Of a DNA stretch of 64,000 bases, positions 18,119-27,786 are shown in pieces. Source of the DNA: Sphingobium sp. D43FB (GTDB lineage Bacteria > Pseudomonadota > Alphaproteobacteria > Sphingomonadales > Sphingomonadaceae); the NCBI RefSeq assembly GCF_002312805.1, contig NZ_NMUA01000004.1, positions 62,001 to 126,000 on the forward strand. The letters are read 5' to 3'. Made by a program: the position numbers and the translations under genes. Positions within the stretch are counted from its first letter, which is position 1. Each line of letters begins with the position of its first letter. Under the pieces are notes generated by a model, which saw nothing but the letters and a program-made list of their open reading frames with translations, made no database searches and had not been told where the DNA came from.

Positions 18119-18643
18119 TTACAATTTGCCATATTGCGCTTCGAATCCGGCAATATCGCCCGCTGCCAGATATTTCGCCTGATCAACCCACTGGTCGCGG
18201 ATCGGACGGCCCTTGAAATTGCCCAGCCTTGCGTCGATCGCGGCAATGTCCGTGTCGGTCCAAGCAGCGATCTGCGCAAAGCGGGTGATGCCCAGTTCGT
18301 TCAGCAACGCCTTGAGCTTGGGGCCGACCCCTTTCATGCGCAGCAGGTCATCCTCGCCTGCTTCCGATGTCACGGCAGCCACGGGCGCAGGCGCTTTCGC
18401 TTCGACCACCGCCACAGGCTCTACCGCAATCGGCTCTACCGCCACGGGTTCGACGGCCACCGGTTCAATCACCACGGGCGGGACGACCGGCACGGCTGCA
18501 ACTGGGATTGTTTTCACCTCAACGGCAGCAGGCGGCGCAATCTCCTTCGTCTTACCCTTGCCCGACAACAGGAAGACAAGGCCGATGATCACCAGCAGAC
18601 CGACCAGCAACCACAGCCCATAGTCCATGAAAAATTCCTGCAT
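18119..18643 (-). CDS. membrane-anchored helix-hairpin-helix protein with Val/Glu/Pro repeats
   Basis: A 174-residue protein. One membrane helix near the N-terminus (about 7-24) is followed by a low-complexity linker in which VEPVAVEPIAVEPVAV-type units repeat, then a C-terminal HhH-like domain (DLLRMKGVGPKLKALLNELGI, RFAQIAAW). This C-terminal module is found in predicted flap-endonuclease-like and NuoE-fused proteins, usually of unknown role. ATG 18643 has GGGAGG upstream; ATG 18628 is an alternative. It follows purD on the same strand. Confidence 0.8.
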   Translation of the reverse strand: MQEFFMDYGLWLLVGLLVIIGLVFLLSGKGKTKEIAPPAAVEVKTIPVAAVPVVPPVVIEPVAVEPVAVEPIAVEPVAVVEAKAPAPVAAVTSEAGEDDLLRMKGVGPKLKALLNELGITRFAQIAAWTDTDIAAIDARLGNFKGRPIRDQWVDQAKYLAAGDIAGFEAQYGKL

Positions 18644-18704
18644 CACGCGCCTCCCTGAATATCGTGCGGCTATGTAGGGACGCTTTGTCCCGAACGGCAA
18701 GCCT

Positions 18705-19982
18705 TCACGCCTGTTCGCGCTTAACCTCGCGCCAGCCAATGTCGCGACGGCAGAAGCCGGTCGGAAAATCGATCGCATCGACGGCGGCATAGGCGGCCGC
18801 CTGCGCTGCGCCGACGCTCTCCCCCGTTGCGGTCACATTGAGAACGCGTCCGCCATTGGCGACCAGCGCGCCACCCTGTTGCGCCGTCCCGGCGTGGAAC
18901 ACCATCGCCCCCTGCGCCTGCGCCGCATCAATCCCCTGTATCGCGCCGCCCTTTTCCGGCGTGCCTGGATAGCCATTGGCGGCCATCACGACGGTCAGCG
19001 CCGTCCGCTCGGCCAGTTGCACCGGCCCCTGCTCGGCCAACGTCCCCTGCGCGACGCTCAGCAACAAATCGACCAGGTCGCCATCGAAGCGCATCATCAG
19101 CACCTGGCATTCGGGGTCGCCGAAACGGGCATTATATTCGATCAGCTTTGGTCCCTGGTCGGTCAGCATCAGCCCGGCATAAAGGACGCCGGAATAGGGC
19201 ATCCCTTCCGCCGCCATCGTCGCCACTGTCGGTTTGATGATCGTGTCGATCACCTGGCGCTCCAGTTCGGGCGTCAGCACGCGCGCGGGGCTATAGGCAC
19301 CCATCCCCCCGGTATTGGGCCCGGTGTCGCCATCGCCCACCCGCTTATGATCCTGCGCCGATCCGAAGGGCAGGATGGCGCTGCCATCGGTCAGCGCAAA
19401 GAAGCTGGCCTCCTCGCCGGTCATGAACTCTTCCAGCACCACTTCCTCACCGGCCGCGCCGAACGCGCCGGAGAACATGATGTCGAGCGCATCGAGCGCC
19501 GCTTGCCGCGTTTCGGCGATGATGACGCCCTTGCCCGCGGCCAGCCCATCGGCCTTGATCACCACCGGCAGCGTGAAATCGTCGAGCGCGGCGATCGCGC
19601 CGTCCTTGGACGTGACGCGCTGATAGGCGGCGGTCGGGATGTTTGCGCGCTGACACAGATCCTTGGTGAACCCTTTGGACCCCTCCAATTGCGCGGCCTT
19701 CTTGTTGGGGCCGAACACCGGAACCCCCATGGTGCGCAGATTATCGGCCAGCCCGTCCACCAGCGGCGCTTCGGGACCGATCACCACCAGACCGATCGAA
19801 TGGCGGATGCAGAAATCCAGCACCGTGCGATGATCCGTCGCGTCGAGGTCGACCAACGTCGCTTGCTCGGCTATGCCGGGGTTGCCCGGCGCGGCGTAGA
19901 GCGTATCGAGCCGGGGCGATTGCGCCAGCTTCCACGCCAGCGCATGTTCGCGGCCACCGCCGCCAAGCAAAAGGATATTCAT
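18705..19982 (-). CDS. purD: phosphoribosylamine-glycine ligase
   Basis: A 425-residue ATP-grasp enzyme of purine synthesis joining phosphoribosylamine and glycine. N-terminal [19 protein letters not shown], the [10 protein letters not shown] region, the ATP-grasp [11 protein letters not shown] and [12 protein letters not shown] are diagnostic. ATG 19982 gives the canonical N-terminus; a longer frame to 19991 adds three residues. The start faces xseA head to head with practically no spacer. Confidence 0.96.
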   Translation of the reverse strand: MNILLLGGGGREHALAWKLAQSPRLDTLYAAPGNPGIAEQATLVDLDATDHRTVLDFCIRHSIGLVVIGPEAPLVDGLADNLRTMGVPVFGPNKKAAQLEGSKGFTKDLCQRANIPTAAYQRVTSKDGAIAALDDFTLPVVIKADGLAAGKGVIIAETRQAALDALDIMFSGAFGAAGEEVVLEEFMTGEEASFFALTDGSAILPFGSAQDHKRVGDGDTGPNTGGMGAYSPARVLTPELERQVIDTIIKPTVATMAAEGMPYSGVLYAGLMLTDQGPKLIEYNARFGDPECQVLMMRFDGDLVDLLLSVAQGTLAEQGPVQLAERTALTVVMAANGYPGTPEKGGAIQGIDAAQAQGAMVFHAGTAQQGGALVANGGRVLNVTATGESVGAAQAAAYAAVDAIDFPTGFCRRDIGWREVKREQA

Positions 19983-19989
19983 GTCGCCC

Positions 19990-21486
19990 ATGTCCCCGGA
20001 TTTCGATGCCTATGACAGTATGGGCCGCCTGTTAGCGGAGGAACGCGCAGGGGACAACGCGCCGCCGCTCTCGGTCAGTGAATTGTCAGGGATGCTCAAG
20101 CGCACGGTCGAGGACCGCTTCGGCCATGTCCGGTTGCGCGGCGAGATTTCCGGTTTCAAGCGGGCGGCTTCGGGGCATCTCTATCTCGCGCTCAAGGACG
20201 ATAATGCCGTGCTGGACGGCGTGATGTGGAAGGGCGGGGCGCAACGCCTCGCCTTTTCCCCGCAGGACGGGGTGGAGGTGATCGCCACCGGCAAGCTGAC
20301 TACTTATCCCGGCCGCTCCAAATATCAGATCGTGATCGAGCGGATGGAACTGGCGGGCGAAGGCGCGCTGATGGCGCTGCTCGAAAAGCTCAAGGCGAAA
20401 CTCGCTGCCGAAGGCCTGTTCGCAGCCGAGCGCAAGCGGCCTTTGCCCTTTCTGCCTCGCACCATCGGCGTTGTCACCTCGCCCACCGGCGCTGTGATCC
20501 GCGACATTCTCCATCGCCTTGCCGACCGCTGCCCCACCAACGTCCTGGTCTGGCCGGTATTGGTGCAGGGCAATGGTGCTGCCGAGCAGATCGCGCGGGC
20601 AGTGCGCGGCTTTTCCGCCATGGACGGCAACGGCCCTGTGCCCCGGCCCGACCTCGTCATCGTCGCGCGTGGCGGCGGGTCGATCGAGGATTTGTGGAGT
20701 TTCAACGAGGAAATCGTCGTCCGCGCCGTCGCCGATTGCACCATCCCGATCATTTCGGCGGTCGGGCATGAGACCGACACGACGCTGTGCGATCATGCCG
20801 CCGATCGCCGTGCGCCTACGCCGACCGCAGCGGCGGAGATGGCGGTACCGGTGCGCGCCGACCTGCTCGCCACCCTCGCTGAAATGGGCCTGCGGGCGGG
20901 ACGCGCGGTTCGCCGCAACGCCGCGCAGGCGAAAGAGCGCCTCGACATGCAGGCGCGGCTGATGCCCACCCCCGACATGCTGCTTGCGCCGCAGCGTCAG
21001 CGGCTCGATCAATTGTCCGAAGCCCTGGCCAGCGGCCTGCGCCACCGGATCGCCGACGCCCGCGCGCAACTGGGGCAGGCGGGCGGTGCGTTGCGACCGG
21101 CGCTGCTCCAGCAGCAACTCGCCCGTGCAAGTGAGCGGCTCGAACGGTTGCGGCCGCGTCCCGATTATCTGGCGCGGGTCTTGACCGATCGCGCGACGGC
21201 CTTCGACCGGGTGTCGCGTCATTTCACCTCGCTTGATCCCGACCGGCCGCTGGCGCGCGGCTATGCCCGCGTGATGGCAGGGGGGCGGCTCGTCCAATCC
21301 GTCGCGGCGGCGCAGGCTGCAGGCGCGGTGACGCTGCATTTCAAGGATGGAACGGTCGATGCGACGGTCGGGCAGGGCGCAGCCTTGCTTGAGAAGCCGG
21401 ACCCTGCCGCTATATCGTCCACACCACGCCAGTCCCGCAAACCGCGCAGCGCCGACGCACCGCCGCAGCAGGATCTTTTCTCCTGA
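19990..21486 (+). CDS. xseA: exodeoxyribonuclease VII large subunit
   Basis: About 498 residues. The N-terminal OB-fold ([45 protein letters not shown]) and the catalytic core ([51 protein letters not shown]) are those of XseA, which degrades single-stranded DNA with XseB. The C-terminus is coiled coil. Starts at 19981 and 19990 are both possible; 19990 avoids overlap with purD. xseB is not in the window. Confidence 0.95.
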   Translation: MSPDFDAYDSMGRLLAEERAGDNAPPLSVSELSGMLKRTVEDRFGHVRLRGEISGFKRAASGHLYLALKDDNAVLDGVMWKGGAQRLAFSPQDGVEVIATGKLTTYPGRSKYQIVIERMELAGEGALMALLEKLKAKLAAEGLFAAERKRPLPFLPRTIGVVTSPTGAVIRDILHRLADRCPTNVLVWPVLVQGNGAAEQIARAVRGFSAMDGNGPVPRPDLVIVARGGGSIEDLWSFNEEIVVRAVADCTIPIISAVGHETDTTLCDHAADRRAPTPTAAAEMAVPVRADLLATLAEMGLRAGRAVRRNAAQAKERLDMQARLMPTPDMLLAPQRQRLDQLSEALASGLRHRIADARAQLGQAGGALRPALLQQQLARASERLERLRPRPDYLARVLTDRATAFDRVSRHFTSLDPDRPLARGYARVMAGGRLVQSVAAAQAAGAVTLHFKDGTVDATVGQGAALLEKPDPAAISSTPRQSRKPRSADAPPQQDLFS

Positions 21487-21506
21487 CCTTCTGAAAGGCC
21501 CGACCG

Positions 21507-21719
21507 ATGCTCATGTCCAACCGCGACCGGATCGCCCGGCTTCATTATATGCCCTACAGCTTCCGCGTGTTGCAGGCGGGCGATCATGTGCTGTGCGCGG
21601 TCACGGGGCAGAAGATCGCGCTCGAAGATCTGCGCTATTGGAGCATCGCCCGCCAGGAACCCTATGCCAGCGCGGAAGCCTCGGTTCAGGCGGAGCGCGC
21701 GGCGAAACGCATTCCATGA
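21507..21719 (+). CDS. DUF2093 protein, 70 aa
   Basis: A small protein matching DUF2093: DRIARLHYMPYSFRVLQAGDHVLCAVTGQKIALEDLRYW. The family is restricted largely to alphaproteobacteria and has no known function. It lies 20 bp after xseA and its TGA overlaps the ATG of the M23 peptidase (ATGA), so the three genes look like one operon. Confidence 0.85.
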   Translation: MLMSNRDRIARLHYMPYSFRVLQAGDHVLCAVTGQKIALEDLRYWSIARQEPYASAEASVQAERAAKRIP

Positions 21720-22552
21720 ATCGTCTCGCCTTCCTTCTGTTGCCTGCCGTCTTGGGAACAACGATAGCGGCGGCACCGCCCCTGTCCGACGACCTCCGCC
21801 TTACCGGCACGATGACGCAGGGCGGCGTGGTGGCTGGCACCGCGCCTGCCGATACAGTCTCGCTTCGGCTGGGAGAGGAGGTCGTGCCGGTCGATGCCGA
21901 TGGCCGCTTCCTGATCGCCTTCGACCGCGACGCCGCGCCCACCACCCGACTGACGGCGCAGCTCGCCAACGGGCGGACGATCGAAAAAAGCCTGACCATC
22001 GCGCCCCGCCCCTGGCGGATCGAGCGCATCAACGCGCCGATGCGCCCCACCAAAAGCACGGAAGCCTTCCTGGCGCTGCGTCGGCCCGAACTGGCCCAGA
22101 TCGCTGCCGCCCGTAGGCTCAACACCGATGCCAGGGGCTGGCGGCAACGCTTCATCTGGCCAGCGATGGGGCGTATTTCCGGCCTGTTCGGATCGCAGCG
22201 TGTCTATCAGGGGCAGCCGGGCGCCTATCATGGCGGCGTCGATGTGGCGGGCGCGACCGGCACGCCGGTTGTCGCGCCTGCCGATGGCGTGGTGATCCTG
22301 GCGGCGGCCAAGCCCTTTACGCTGGAAGGGCATTTGCTGATGATCGACCATGGCCATGGCCTCAACAGCGCCTTCCTGCATCTGTCGCGAATCGATGTGA
22401 AGCCCGGCGACACTGTGACCCAGGGGCAACGCATCGGCGCGATTGGCGCGACCGGCCGCGCCACCGGCCCGCATCTTCATTGGGGCATGAAGTGGAACGA
22501 CGCGCGCATCGACCCGCTGCTGGTCGCGGGGCCGATGCCGCAGGGACGGTGA
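21716..22552 (+). CDS. M23 family metallopeptidase (LytM-like), secreted
   Basis: A 278-residue exported protein with a signal peptide (about 1-20). The C-terminal LytM domain has the zinc ligands in YHGGVDVAGATGTPVVAPADG and GPHLHWGMK, with HGHGLNSAFLHLS between, as in peptidoglycan endopeptidases or, when degenerate, amidase activators. Here the H-x3-D and HxH residues are intact, so cleavage of cross-links is plausible. It overlaps the DUF2093 stop by 4 bp. Confidence 0.9.
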   Translation: MNRLAFLLLPAVLGTTIAAAPPLSDDLRLTGTMTQGGVVAGTAPADTVSLRLGEEVVPVDADGRFLIAFDRDAAPTTRLTAQLANGRTIEKSLTIAPRPWRIERINAPMRPTKSTEAFLALRRPELAQIAAARRLNTDARGWRQRFIWPAMGRISGLFGSQRVYQGQPGAYHGGVDVAGATGTPVVAPADGVVILAAAKPFTLEGHLLMIDHGHGLNSAFLHLSRIDVKPGDTVTQGQRIGAIGATGRATGPHLHWGMKWNDARIDPLLVAGPMPQGR

Positions 22553-22560
22553 AGAGGGGC

Positions 22561-22590
22561 GATGAAGCGGTTTAGCTGACCCGCTTCATC
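22561..22590. terminator. possible bidirectional hairpin between convergent genes
   Basis: GATGAAGCGG (22561-22570) and its exact complement CCGCTTCATC (22581-22590) bracket a 10-base loop between two convergent genes and overlap the last codons of the minus-strand gene. No T-run follows on either strand, so termination is only a possibility. Confidence 0.35.
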
Positions 22591-23120
22591 CGCACTGCGC
22601 GGCCGCCTTCGACCTTGCCCATGAAACTGCCCATGGCGGCGCGTTTGAGTTCGATCTTCTGTCCGACCTTGGGGTCGCGCGCGCTGATCGCTTCGGTGGT
22701 GGCCCACACAGCGCCATCTTCCAGCCCGATCTGCCACTTGCCATAGCCCAGGCTGCGGACCGACGTGATCACCGCCTCGATCTGATCGACGCCGTCCACC
22801 TTCGCCTCGCCACTGTCATCCTCTTCGCCGCCACCCAGAAATGGCAGCTTGGGGAAGGAAAAACCGAATAGCGTCTTGCGCGTCTTGTTAAGTTCGCTCT
22901 TGTCCAACACCACCACTTCGTCGCGCTGCGCAGCGGCGTCGATCGCGCCGACCTGACGGTCGAAACAGGCCAATCGCTCTGCATCCTGCGTGATGGATCG
23001 GCATTGCAGCAGGTCGGTGAAAATCTCCGGCCGGGGCTGCTGACGCTGCGGCGCGGCGCTCGCGCTGACCGTAGTGAGGCACAAAAACACGCCCATCAGT
23101 CCGGTGTTCAAGCGCTTCAT
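22572..23120 (-). CDS. secreted hypothetical protein
   Basis: A 182-residue protein with a signal peptide (about 1-22, ending SASA). After it comes LLQCRSITQDAERLACFDRQV, a pattern found in several exported proteins of unknown function and in type VI-associated periplasmic proteins, where the two cysteines could form a disulfide. The rest is predicted beta-rich with no recognised domain. ATG 23120 has GAGGAG at good spacing. No clue to function from neighbours. Confidence 0.75.
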   Translation of the reverse strand: MKRLNTGLMGVFLCLTTVSASAAPQRQQPRPEIFTDLLQCRSITQDAERLACFDRQVGAIDAAAQRDEVVVLDKSELNKTRKTLFGFSFPKLPFLGGGEEDDSGEAKVDGVDQIEAVITSVRSLGYGKWQIGLEDGAVWATTEAISARDPKVGQKIELKRAAMGSFMGKVEGGRAVRMKRVS

Positions 23121-23513
23121 GCCGTCTCTCCTCTTCAATCGACCCGTCCACGCCCTAGCATGCATCGGCTGAAAACAAGGTCAATATATCGCAGGATCGC
23201 CACGGTCAGTCGCGTCTGCGCCATTTTCAGTCGAGCAGGATCGACGCGCAGACATCAATGGATCGCAACAGGGCGCATTCGCGAAATTATGTTACTAATC
23301 AGCCGTAAAACAGCTCTAGCACGCGCTTGTTGCATTTATGATACAGCCCCATTCAAAAGCGGTGAATGCCCTTTTCCCGCGCTTTACAGCGCCCTGCTCC
23401 CCGCGCAGTTTCGCGGCCATGCATATGGGGGGATCGCTGTCGGGCACCTTATCCCTCCGTAGGTACATAGAGTGGCAGGTCATCTGCCAACCTCCAGAGC
23501 AAGGGACTGGACC
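23121..23513. other. long leader region before the TonB receptor
   Basis: A 393-bp non-coding stretch separating the divergent secreted protein and the TonB receptor. I see no convincing gene in it. It must hold the receptor promoter, though no -35/-10 pair stands out. A perfect 6-bp hairpin (TGGCAG 23473-23478, CTGCCA 23484-23489) lies about 25 bases before the GTG start. Confidence 0.6.
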
Positions 23514-26500
23514 GTGAAGACATTTTCAAAGAGGGCACTTCTGCGTGCCAGCGCCGCACCGGCGATCCTGGGCGCGTCGCTGATCGCAACCGCCGCATTC
23601 GCACAGGAAGCGCCGCAGGCCGCTGGTGCAGAAGCGGGCGACACCATCATCGTTACCGGTTCGTTGATCCGCAATCCGAACCTGGTACGTTCGACCCCGG
23701 TAACGGCGACCACCGCCGACCAGATCGAACTGAAGCAGAACAACACCGCTGAAGAAGTTCTCCGCGAAATTCCGGGTATCGTTCCCAGCGTCGGTTCGGC
23801 CGTCAACAACGGCAATGGCGGCGCTTCGTTCGTCAACCTTCGCAACCTGGGTGAAAACCGCAACGTCGTGCTGATCGATGGCAACCGTCTGGTTCCCGCC
23901 GAACTGAACGGCCTGTTCGATCTTAACAACATCCCGCTGGCCCTGATCGAGCGCGTCGAAGTGCTGACCGGTGGTGCATCGACCACCTATGGCGCGGATG
24001 CGATCTCCGGCGTGGTGAACTTCATCACCAAGTCCGACTTTGCCGGCATGGAAGCCAATATTGCCAATCAGATCACCGAACAGGGTGATGGCAATTACGT
24101 GCGCGCCGACCTGACCTTGGGTGCGAATTTCGACGATGGCCGCGGCAACGTCGTGTTCTCGGTCGGCTATCAGCAGTCCGACCCAGTCTATCAGGGCGAT
24201 CGTCCTTTCGCCGTCTCCGCGATCGATTCGTTCAGCGGTGCAAGCGGTGGTTCGGGCACGTCGACCCCTTCGCGTTTCACCAACGTCAACACGACCGGCG
24301 CTGATTCGATCACCACGGGTTGCGGTGAAGCAGGCCAGGTTGCGTGTAACGCTGTCCAGGGCAACCGTCAGGTTACTGCCGCTGGTGGCGCGTTCCGTCC
24401 GACTTCGGCGTTCGATGCCTACAACTTCAACCCCTTCAACATCTTCCAGACGCCGTTCGAACGTTTCAACATGTACGCTGCGGGTCGCTACGAAGTCAGC
24501 GACGCGGTGGAAGTCTACTCGCGCGGTATCTTCTCGAAGAACACCGTCAGCACGATCATTGCCCCGTCCGGTGCCTTCGGCATCGCGGTCGATGTTCCGC
24601 TGAGCAATCCTTATCTATCGGCTGCACAGCGTAACGCATTCTGCGCATTCGATACCAATCCCGGTGTCGGTTACACGGCACGCTTCACGCAAGCCCAGTG
24701 CGATGCCGCAGCGACGGCTCAGCCGACCCTGGCCGACGGCACGGCTAACCCAGACTATCGCACGGTTTCCACCGTACTGTCGCGTCGCGCGACAGAATTG
24801 GGCCCGCGCATTTCGGACTTCACCACCACTTTCTTCGATTACAAGATCGGCGCGCGTGGCGGTATCACCGATTCGATCGATTGGGATGTTTCGGGTGCCT
24901 ATGGCGAATCCGAAAACGTGCAGACCCAGCAGGGTTACTGGCTGAACTCGCGCGTGCGTCAGGCGGTGCAGGCTACCAATACAACGACCTGCCTTGATGA
25001 CTCCAACGGTTGCGTCCCGCTCAACATCTTCGGCCCTGACGGTTCGATCACCGACGAACAGAATGCTTTTCTGAACGCGGACAGCCAGATCATCACCAAG
25101 ACCTCGCTGGCGCAGGTCAAGGGAACCATCAGCGGCGATGTTGGCTTCGCTGCGCCTTGGGCGAGCGATCAGGTCGCCTTCGCGATCGGCGGCGAATATC
25201 GCAAATATGGTGCCAGCCAGGTATCCGATCTGCTCTCGCAGTCGGGCGATCTGGGCGGTGCTGGCGGTGCGGCTCCGAACATCGACGGCGGCTACGAAGT
25301 CTATGAAGCCTTTGGTGAGTTGATCTTGCCGCTGGTTCAGGACAAGCCGTTCTTCCAGGATCTGACGCTCGAAGCCGGTATCCGCTATTCGGATTACAAG
25401 ATCGATGCCGCAGGTGCTTCGGGCTACAACACCACGACCTGGAAAGCTGGCGGTAGCTGGACCCCGGTTGATGGTATCAAGATCCGCGGCAACTATGCTC
25501 GTGCGGTTCGTGCGCCTAACATTGCCGAATTGTTCGCGCCGTTGAACACGGTTCTCACCAACTTGGACGTCGATCCTTGCGCTGGTTCGGCACCGGCCCA
25601 GAATGCGGACCTGCGCGCAGTGTGTATTGCACAAGGCGCTCCTGCCGCACTGATCGGTTCGATCACGAACGATCCTGCTGGTCAGGTGAATACGACGACG
25701 GGCGGCAACCTCAACGTTGGTCCTGAAAAGTCGAACAGCTACACCATCGGCGCTGTTCTCCAGCCGACCTTCGCGCCCGGTCTCAGCCTGACGGTCGACT
25801 ATTACAACATCAAGATCACTGGTGCGATCACCAGCCCGACCCCTGGTGACGTAATCGATGCGTGCTTCGACAATGTCACTGCTGCCAGCGCGACCAGCGA
25901 GGCCTGCACGGTCATCCGTCGTAACCCGGCCACGGGTGAACTGTTCGGTGAAGCTGCGACCACGCCCGGCCTGTTCCAGCCCTTGTCGAACCTTGGCAAG
26001 CTGGCAACCGACGGCATCGACGTCTCGCTGAACTACAACAAGGACCTGGGCTTCACCAACTGGGCGCTGGCTGCCACCGGCAACTGGACGAACAGCTCGA
26101 CCTTCCAGGCGACCCCGACCTCGATCAACCGCGAATGCGTTGGCCTCTATTCGGTCAACTGCGCGTCGATCCAGCCGGAATTCTCCTGGTCGGTTCGCAA
26201 CACCTTCAGCTTCAAGTCGTTCGACTTGTCGGTGCTGTGGCGCTATATCGATGGCGTGAAGTATGAAGACGGCGACGCCTTCGTTGGCACGCTGAACGGC
26301 AAGGATGTGGACTTCAACACCATCCCGGCCGAGCATTATTTCGACCTCACCGGTCGTTTCCATGCTTCGGATGAAGTCACGATCACGATGACCGTTCAGA
26401 ACCTGCTCGACAACCAGCCCAAGGTTGTCGGTAACTCGATCGGCTCGACCAGCTACAACAGCGGCAACGTCTATCCGTCGACCTACGACGCGCTGGGCCG

Positions 26501-26534
26501 TCGCTTCACCGTGGCTGCCAAGCTGCGCTTCTGA
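23514..26534 (+). CDS. TonB-dependent outer-membrane receptor
   Basis: A 1006-residue outer-membrane transporter. The signal peptide ends AAFAQ; the plug domain is clear (DTIIVTGSLIRNPNLVRSTP, NTAEEVLREIPGI, VNLRNLGENRNVVLIDGNRL, IERVEVLTGGASTTYGADAISGVVNF), followed by a large beta barrel ending in a C-terminal aromatic (KLRF). This type is greatly expanded in sphingomonads. Substrate unknown. Start is GTG 23514 with AAGGGA upstream. Codons are more GGT/GCT/CGT-rich than in neighbours, suggesting high expression. Confidence 0.93.
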   Translation: MKTFSKRALLRASAAPAILGASLIATAAFAQEAPQAAGAEAGDTIIVTGSLIRNPNLVRSTPVTATTADQIELKQNNTAEEVLREIPGIVPSVGSAVNNGNGGASFVNLRNLGENRNVVLIDGNRLVPAELNGLFDLNNIPLALIERVEVLTGGASTTYGADAISGVVNFITKSDFAGMEANIANQITEQGDGNYVRADLTLGANFDDGRGNVVFSVGYQQSDPVYQGDRPFAVSAIDSFSGASGGSGTSTPSRFTNVNTTGADSITTGCGEAGQVACNAVQGNRQVTAAGGAFRPTSAFDAYNFNPFNIFQTPFERFNMYAAGRYEVSDAVEVYSRGIFSKNTVSTIIAPSGAFGIAVDVPLSNPYLSAAQRNAFCAFDTNPGVGYTARFTQAQCDAAATAQPTLADGTANPDYRTVSTVLSRRATELGPRISDFTTTFFDYKIGARGGITDSIDWDVSGAYGESENVQTQQGYWLNSRVRQAVQATNTTTCLDDSNGCVPLNIFGPDGSITDEQNAFLNADSQIITKTSLAQVKGTISGDVGFAAPWASDQVAFAIGGEYRKYGASQVSDLLSQSGDLGGAGGAAPNIDGGYEVYEAFGELILPLVQDKPFFQDLTLEAGIRYSDYKIDAAGASGYNTTTWKAGGSWTPVDGIKIRGNYARAVRAPNIAELFAPLNTVLTNLDVDPCAGSAPAQNADLRAVCIAQGAPAALIGSITNDPAGQVNTTTGGNLNVGPEKSNSYTIGAVLQPTFAPGLSLTVDYYNIKITGAITSPTPGDVIDACFDNVTAASATSEACTVIRRNPATGELFGEAATTPGLFQPLSNLGKLATDGIDVSLNYNKDLGFTNWALAATGNWTNSSTFQATPTSINRECVGLYSVNCASIQPEFSWSVRNTFSFKSFDLSVLWRYIDGVKYEDGDAFVGTLNGKDVDFNTIPAEHYFDLTGRFHASDEVTITMTVQNLLDNQPKVVGNSIGSTSYNSGNVYPSTYDALGRRFTVAAKLRF

Positions 26535-26553
26535 TCCTTTTGGATCGAGCATG

Positions 26554-26592
26554 AAAAGAAAGGGGCCGGTGGCGACACCGGCCCCTTTTCTT
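26554..26592 (+). terminator. rho-independent terminator of the TonB receptor gene
   Basis: A 12-bp perfect stem, AAGGGGCCGGTG (26560-26571) and CACCGGCCCCTT (26576-26587), closes a GCGA tetraloop and is followed by TTCTT. It begins 25 bp after the receptor stop and before the convergent sulfotransferase-like gene. Confidence 0.85.
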
Positions 26593-26642
26593 ATGGGCTG
26601 ACAACTGTGGTTGACGTGACGATTGATCCGTTCGGTTGATGT

Positions 26643-27683
26643 CTAGGGAAGCAGCGGCCGTGGCAATGCTTCTGAAATGCCGATATTGTGCGCGATCACG
26701 CGCGCCCAATGACCCACTTTTTCAACTTCGTCAGCATATAGGCTGATAGCCTGTTGCGCATCGCGCTGACGTTGCCCGGTGCCAAACTCGCTCCCCGTTT
26801 TGGCATCCCGCGTAAATACCGGCCCGCTCACGATCGCGGCGATGGTGTCCGCGTCGATGGCGAGGTCGAACAATTTTGCCAAACTTGCAAGAACGTCCTG
26901 CGGCCGTGAGATCAGGACGTCGCTGTTAAGCGTAGCGACCCTGGAACCCAGCTTGTCGCATAAAGACTGAAACTGGAGCTGTTGGGCGAGCCAGCCTGCG
27001 GCCGCGACCTGTATATCGGTCAGGCCAAGATAGTCCGTAGGCGCTATCCCCAAGGCTTTGAGCATTCCCTCATTCATCAGCTTGCCGAACAGGTCGCGCA
27101 CCCAAAGCCGCCCCGCCAGCCCTTTGCGTGCGATCGAAGCGAGATAAGCGTCGAGCGGCGCATGGAGCAGCACTGCGCGCGCGTCAGGCCGTAATGCCAT
27201 GATCGCCGGGATCAGGGGATTGACGATATTGGACGGCTTGACGACGATCGCCTCGCCCATGGCGAAGGGTCTGGCCAGCAACCGCAGGCTTTCGTCCAGA
27301 ACGCGCGCGACGTCCGGGCCTTTTGCGCCACGATGTCGCCAGCCGACGATGTCGTTGAGCAGCACCGGTTCCTTCAGGCCCATCGCAATACCCGGCAGGT
27401 CTACCGCAGCAGCCAGAAGCGTCGAGCAGCAATAAGCGGAATGGAAGATGAAATGGATCGGGCCCGGTGGCGGCGCGAGCGTCATCGCATCGCTCCGCCG
27501 GACGATCAGCGGCGATCCGGCGCTCGGTAGATTGTCATCCGTCAGGAAAGGAATGGCGGCATGATGGGCGCGGGGCACGTCCACGAAATGAAAGGCATCA
27601 TGGCCCGGATCGTATCGATGGGCCAGCCACTGGGCTGTGGCCATGGCATTGGCCAAGGGCGGAAAAGCGGCGTTCATACGCAT
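26643..27683 (-). CDS. sulfotransferase-like P-loop protein
   Basis: A protein of 346 residues (or 344 from ATG 27677). The central GPIHFIFHSAYCCSTLLAAAV resembles the 5'-phosphosulfate loop of sulfotransferases, followed by a KEP motif and a 3'-phosphate-binding-like region (RPDARAVLLHAPLDAYLASIARKG). No membrane segments. The assignment to the sulfotransferase fold is by motif shape and is moderate. It is divergent from the AspH-type hydroxylase (103 bp between starts) and convergent with the receptor, suggesting a functional group. Confidence 0.6.
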   Translation of the reverse strand: MRMNAAFPPLANAMATAQWLAHRYDPGHDAFHFVDVPRAHHAAIPFLTDDNLPSAGSPLIVRRSDAMTLAPPPGPIHFIFHSAYCCSTLLAAAVDLPGIAMGLKEPVLLNDIVGWRHRGAKGPDVARVLDESLRLLARPFAMGEAIVVKPSNIVNPLIPAIMALRPDARAVLLHAPLDAYLASIARKGLAGRLWVRDLFGKLMNEGMLKALGIAPTDYLGLTDIQVAAAGWLAQQLQFQSLCDKLGSRVATLNSDVLISRPQDVLASLAKLFDLAIDADTIAAIVSGPVFTRDAKTGSEFGTGQRQRDAQQAISLYADEVEKVGHWARVIAHNIGISEALPRPLLP

Positions 27684-27786
27684 CTACTTTCGCATGCGCG
27701 CACCAGCCGCACAAGCCGGGCTTATTCCCCTGCTTGCTACTCCCCGGTCTTATGGTAGCCATGGTCAGCAATAGCTGGGGGGCTTT

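Noticed and set aside
18879..20015. Plus-strand frame across purD, and the matching minus-strand frame over xseA (20086-21339)
   Set aside because: Both are shadows of well-conserved genes in high-GC sequence.
23004..23462. Plus-strand frame in the region before the TonB receptor
   Set aside because: It overlaps the secreted protein gene antisense, has no ribosome binding site and no domain features.
24615..26552. Long minus-strand open frame (about 645 aa) across the TonB receptor
   Set aside because: It is antisense to a clear receptor gene, has no recognisable domain and reflects the codon pattern of the plus strand.
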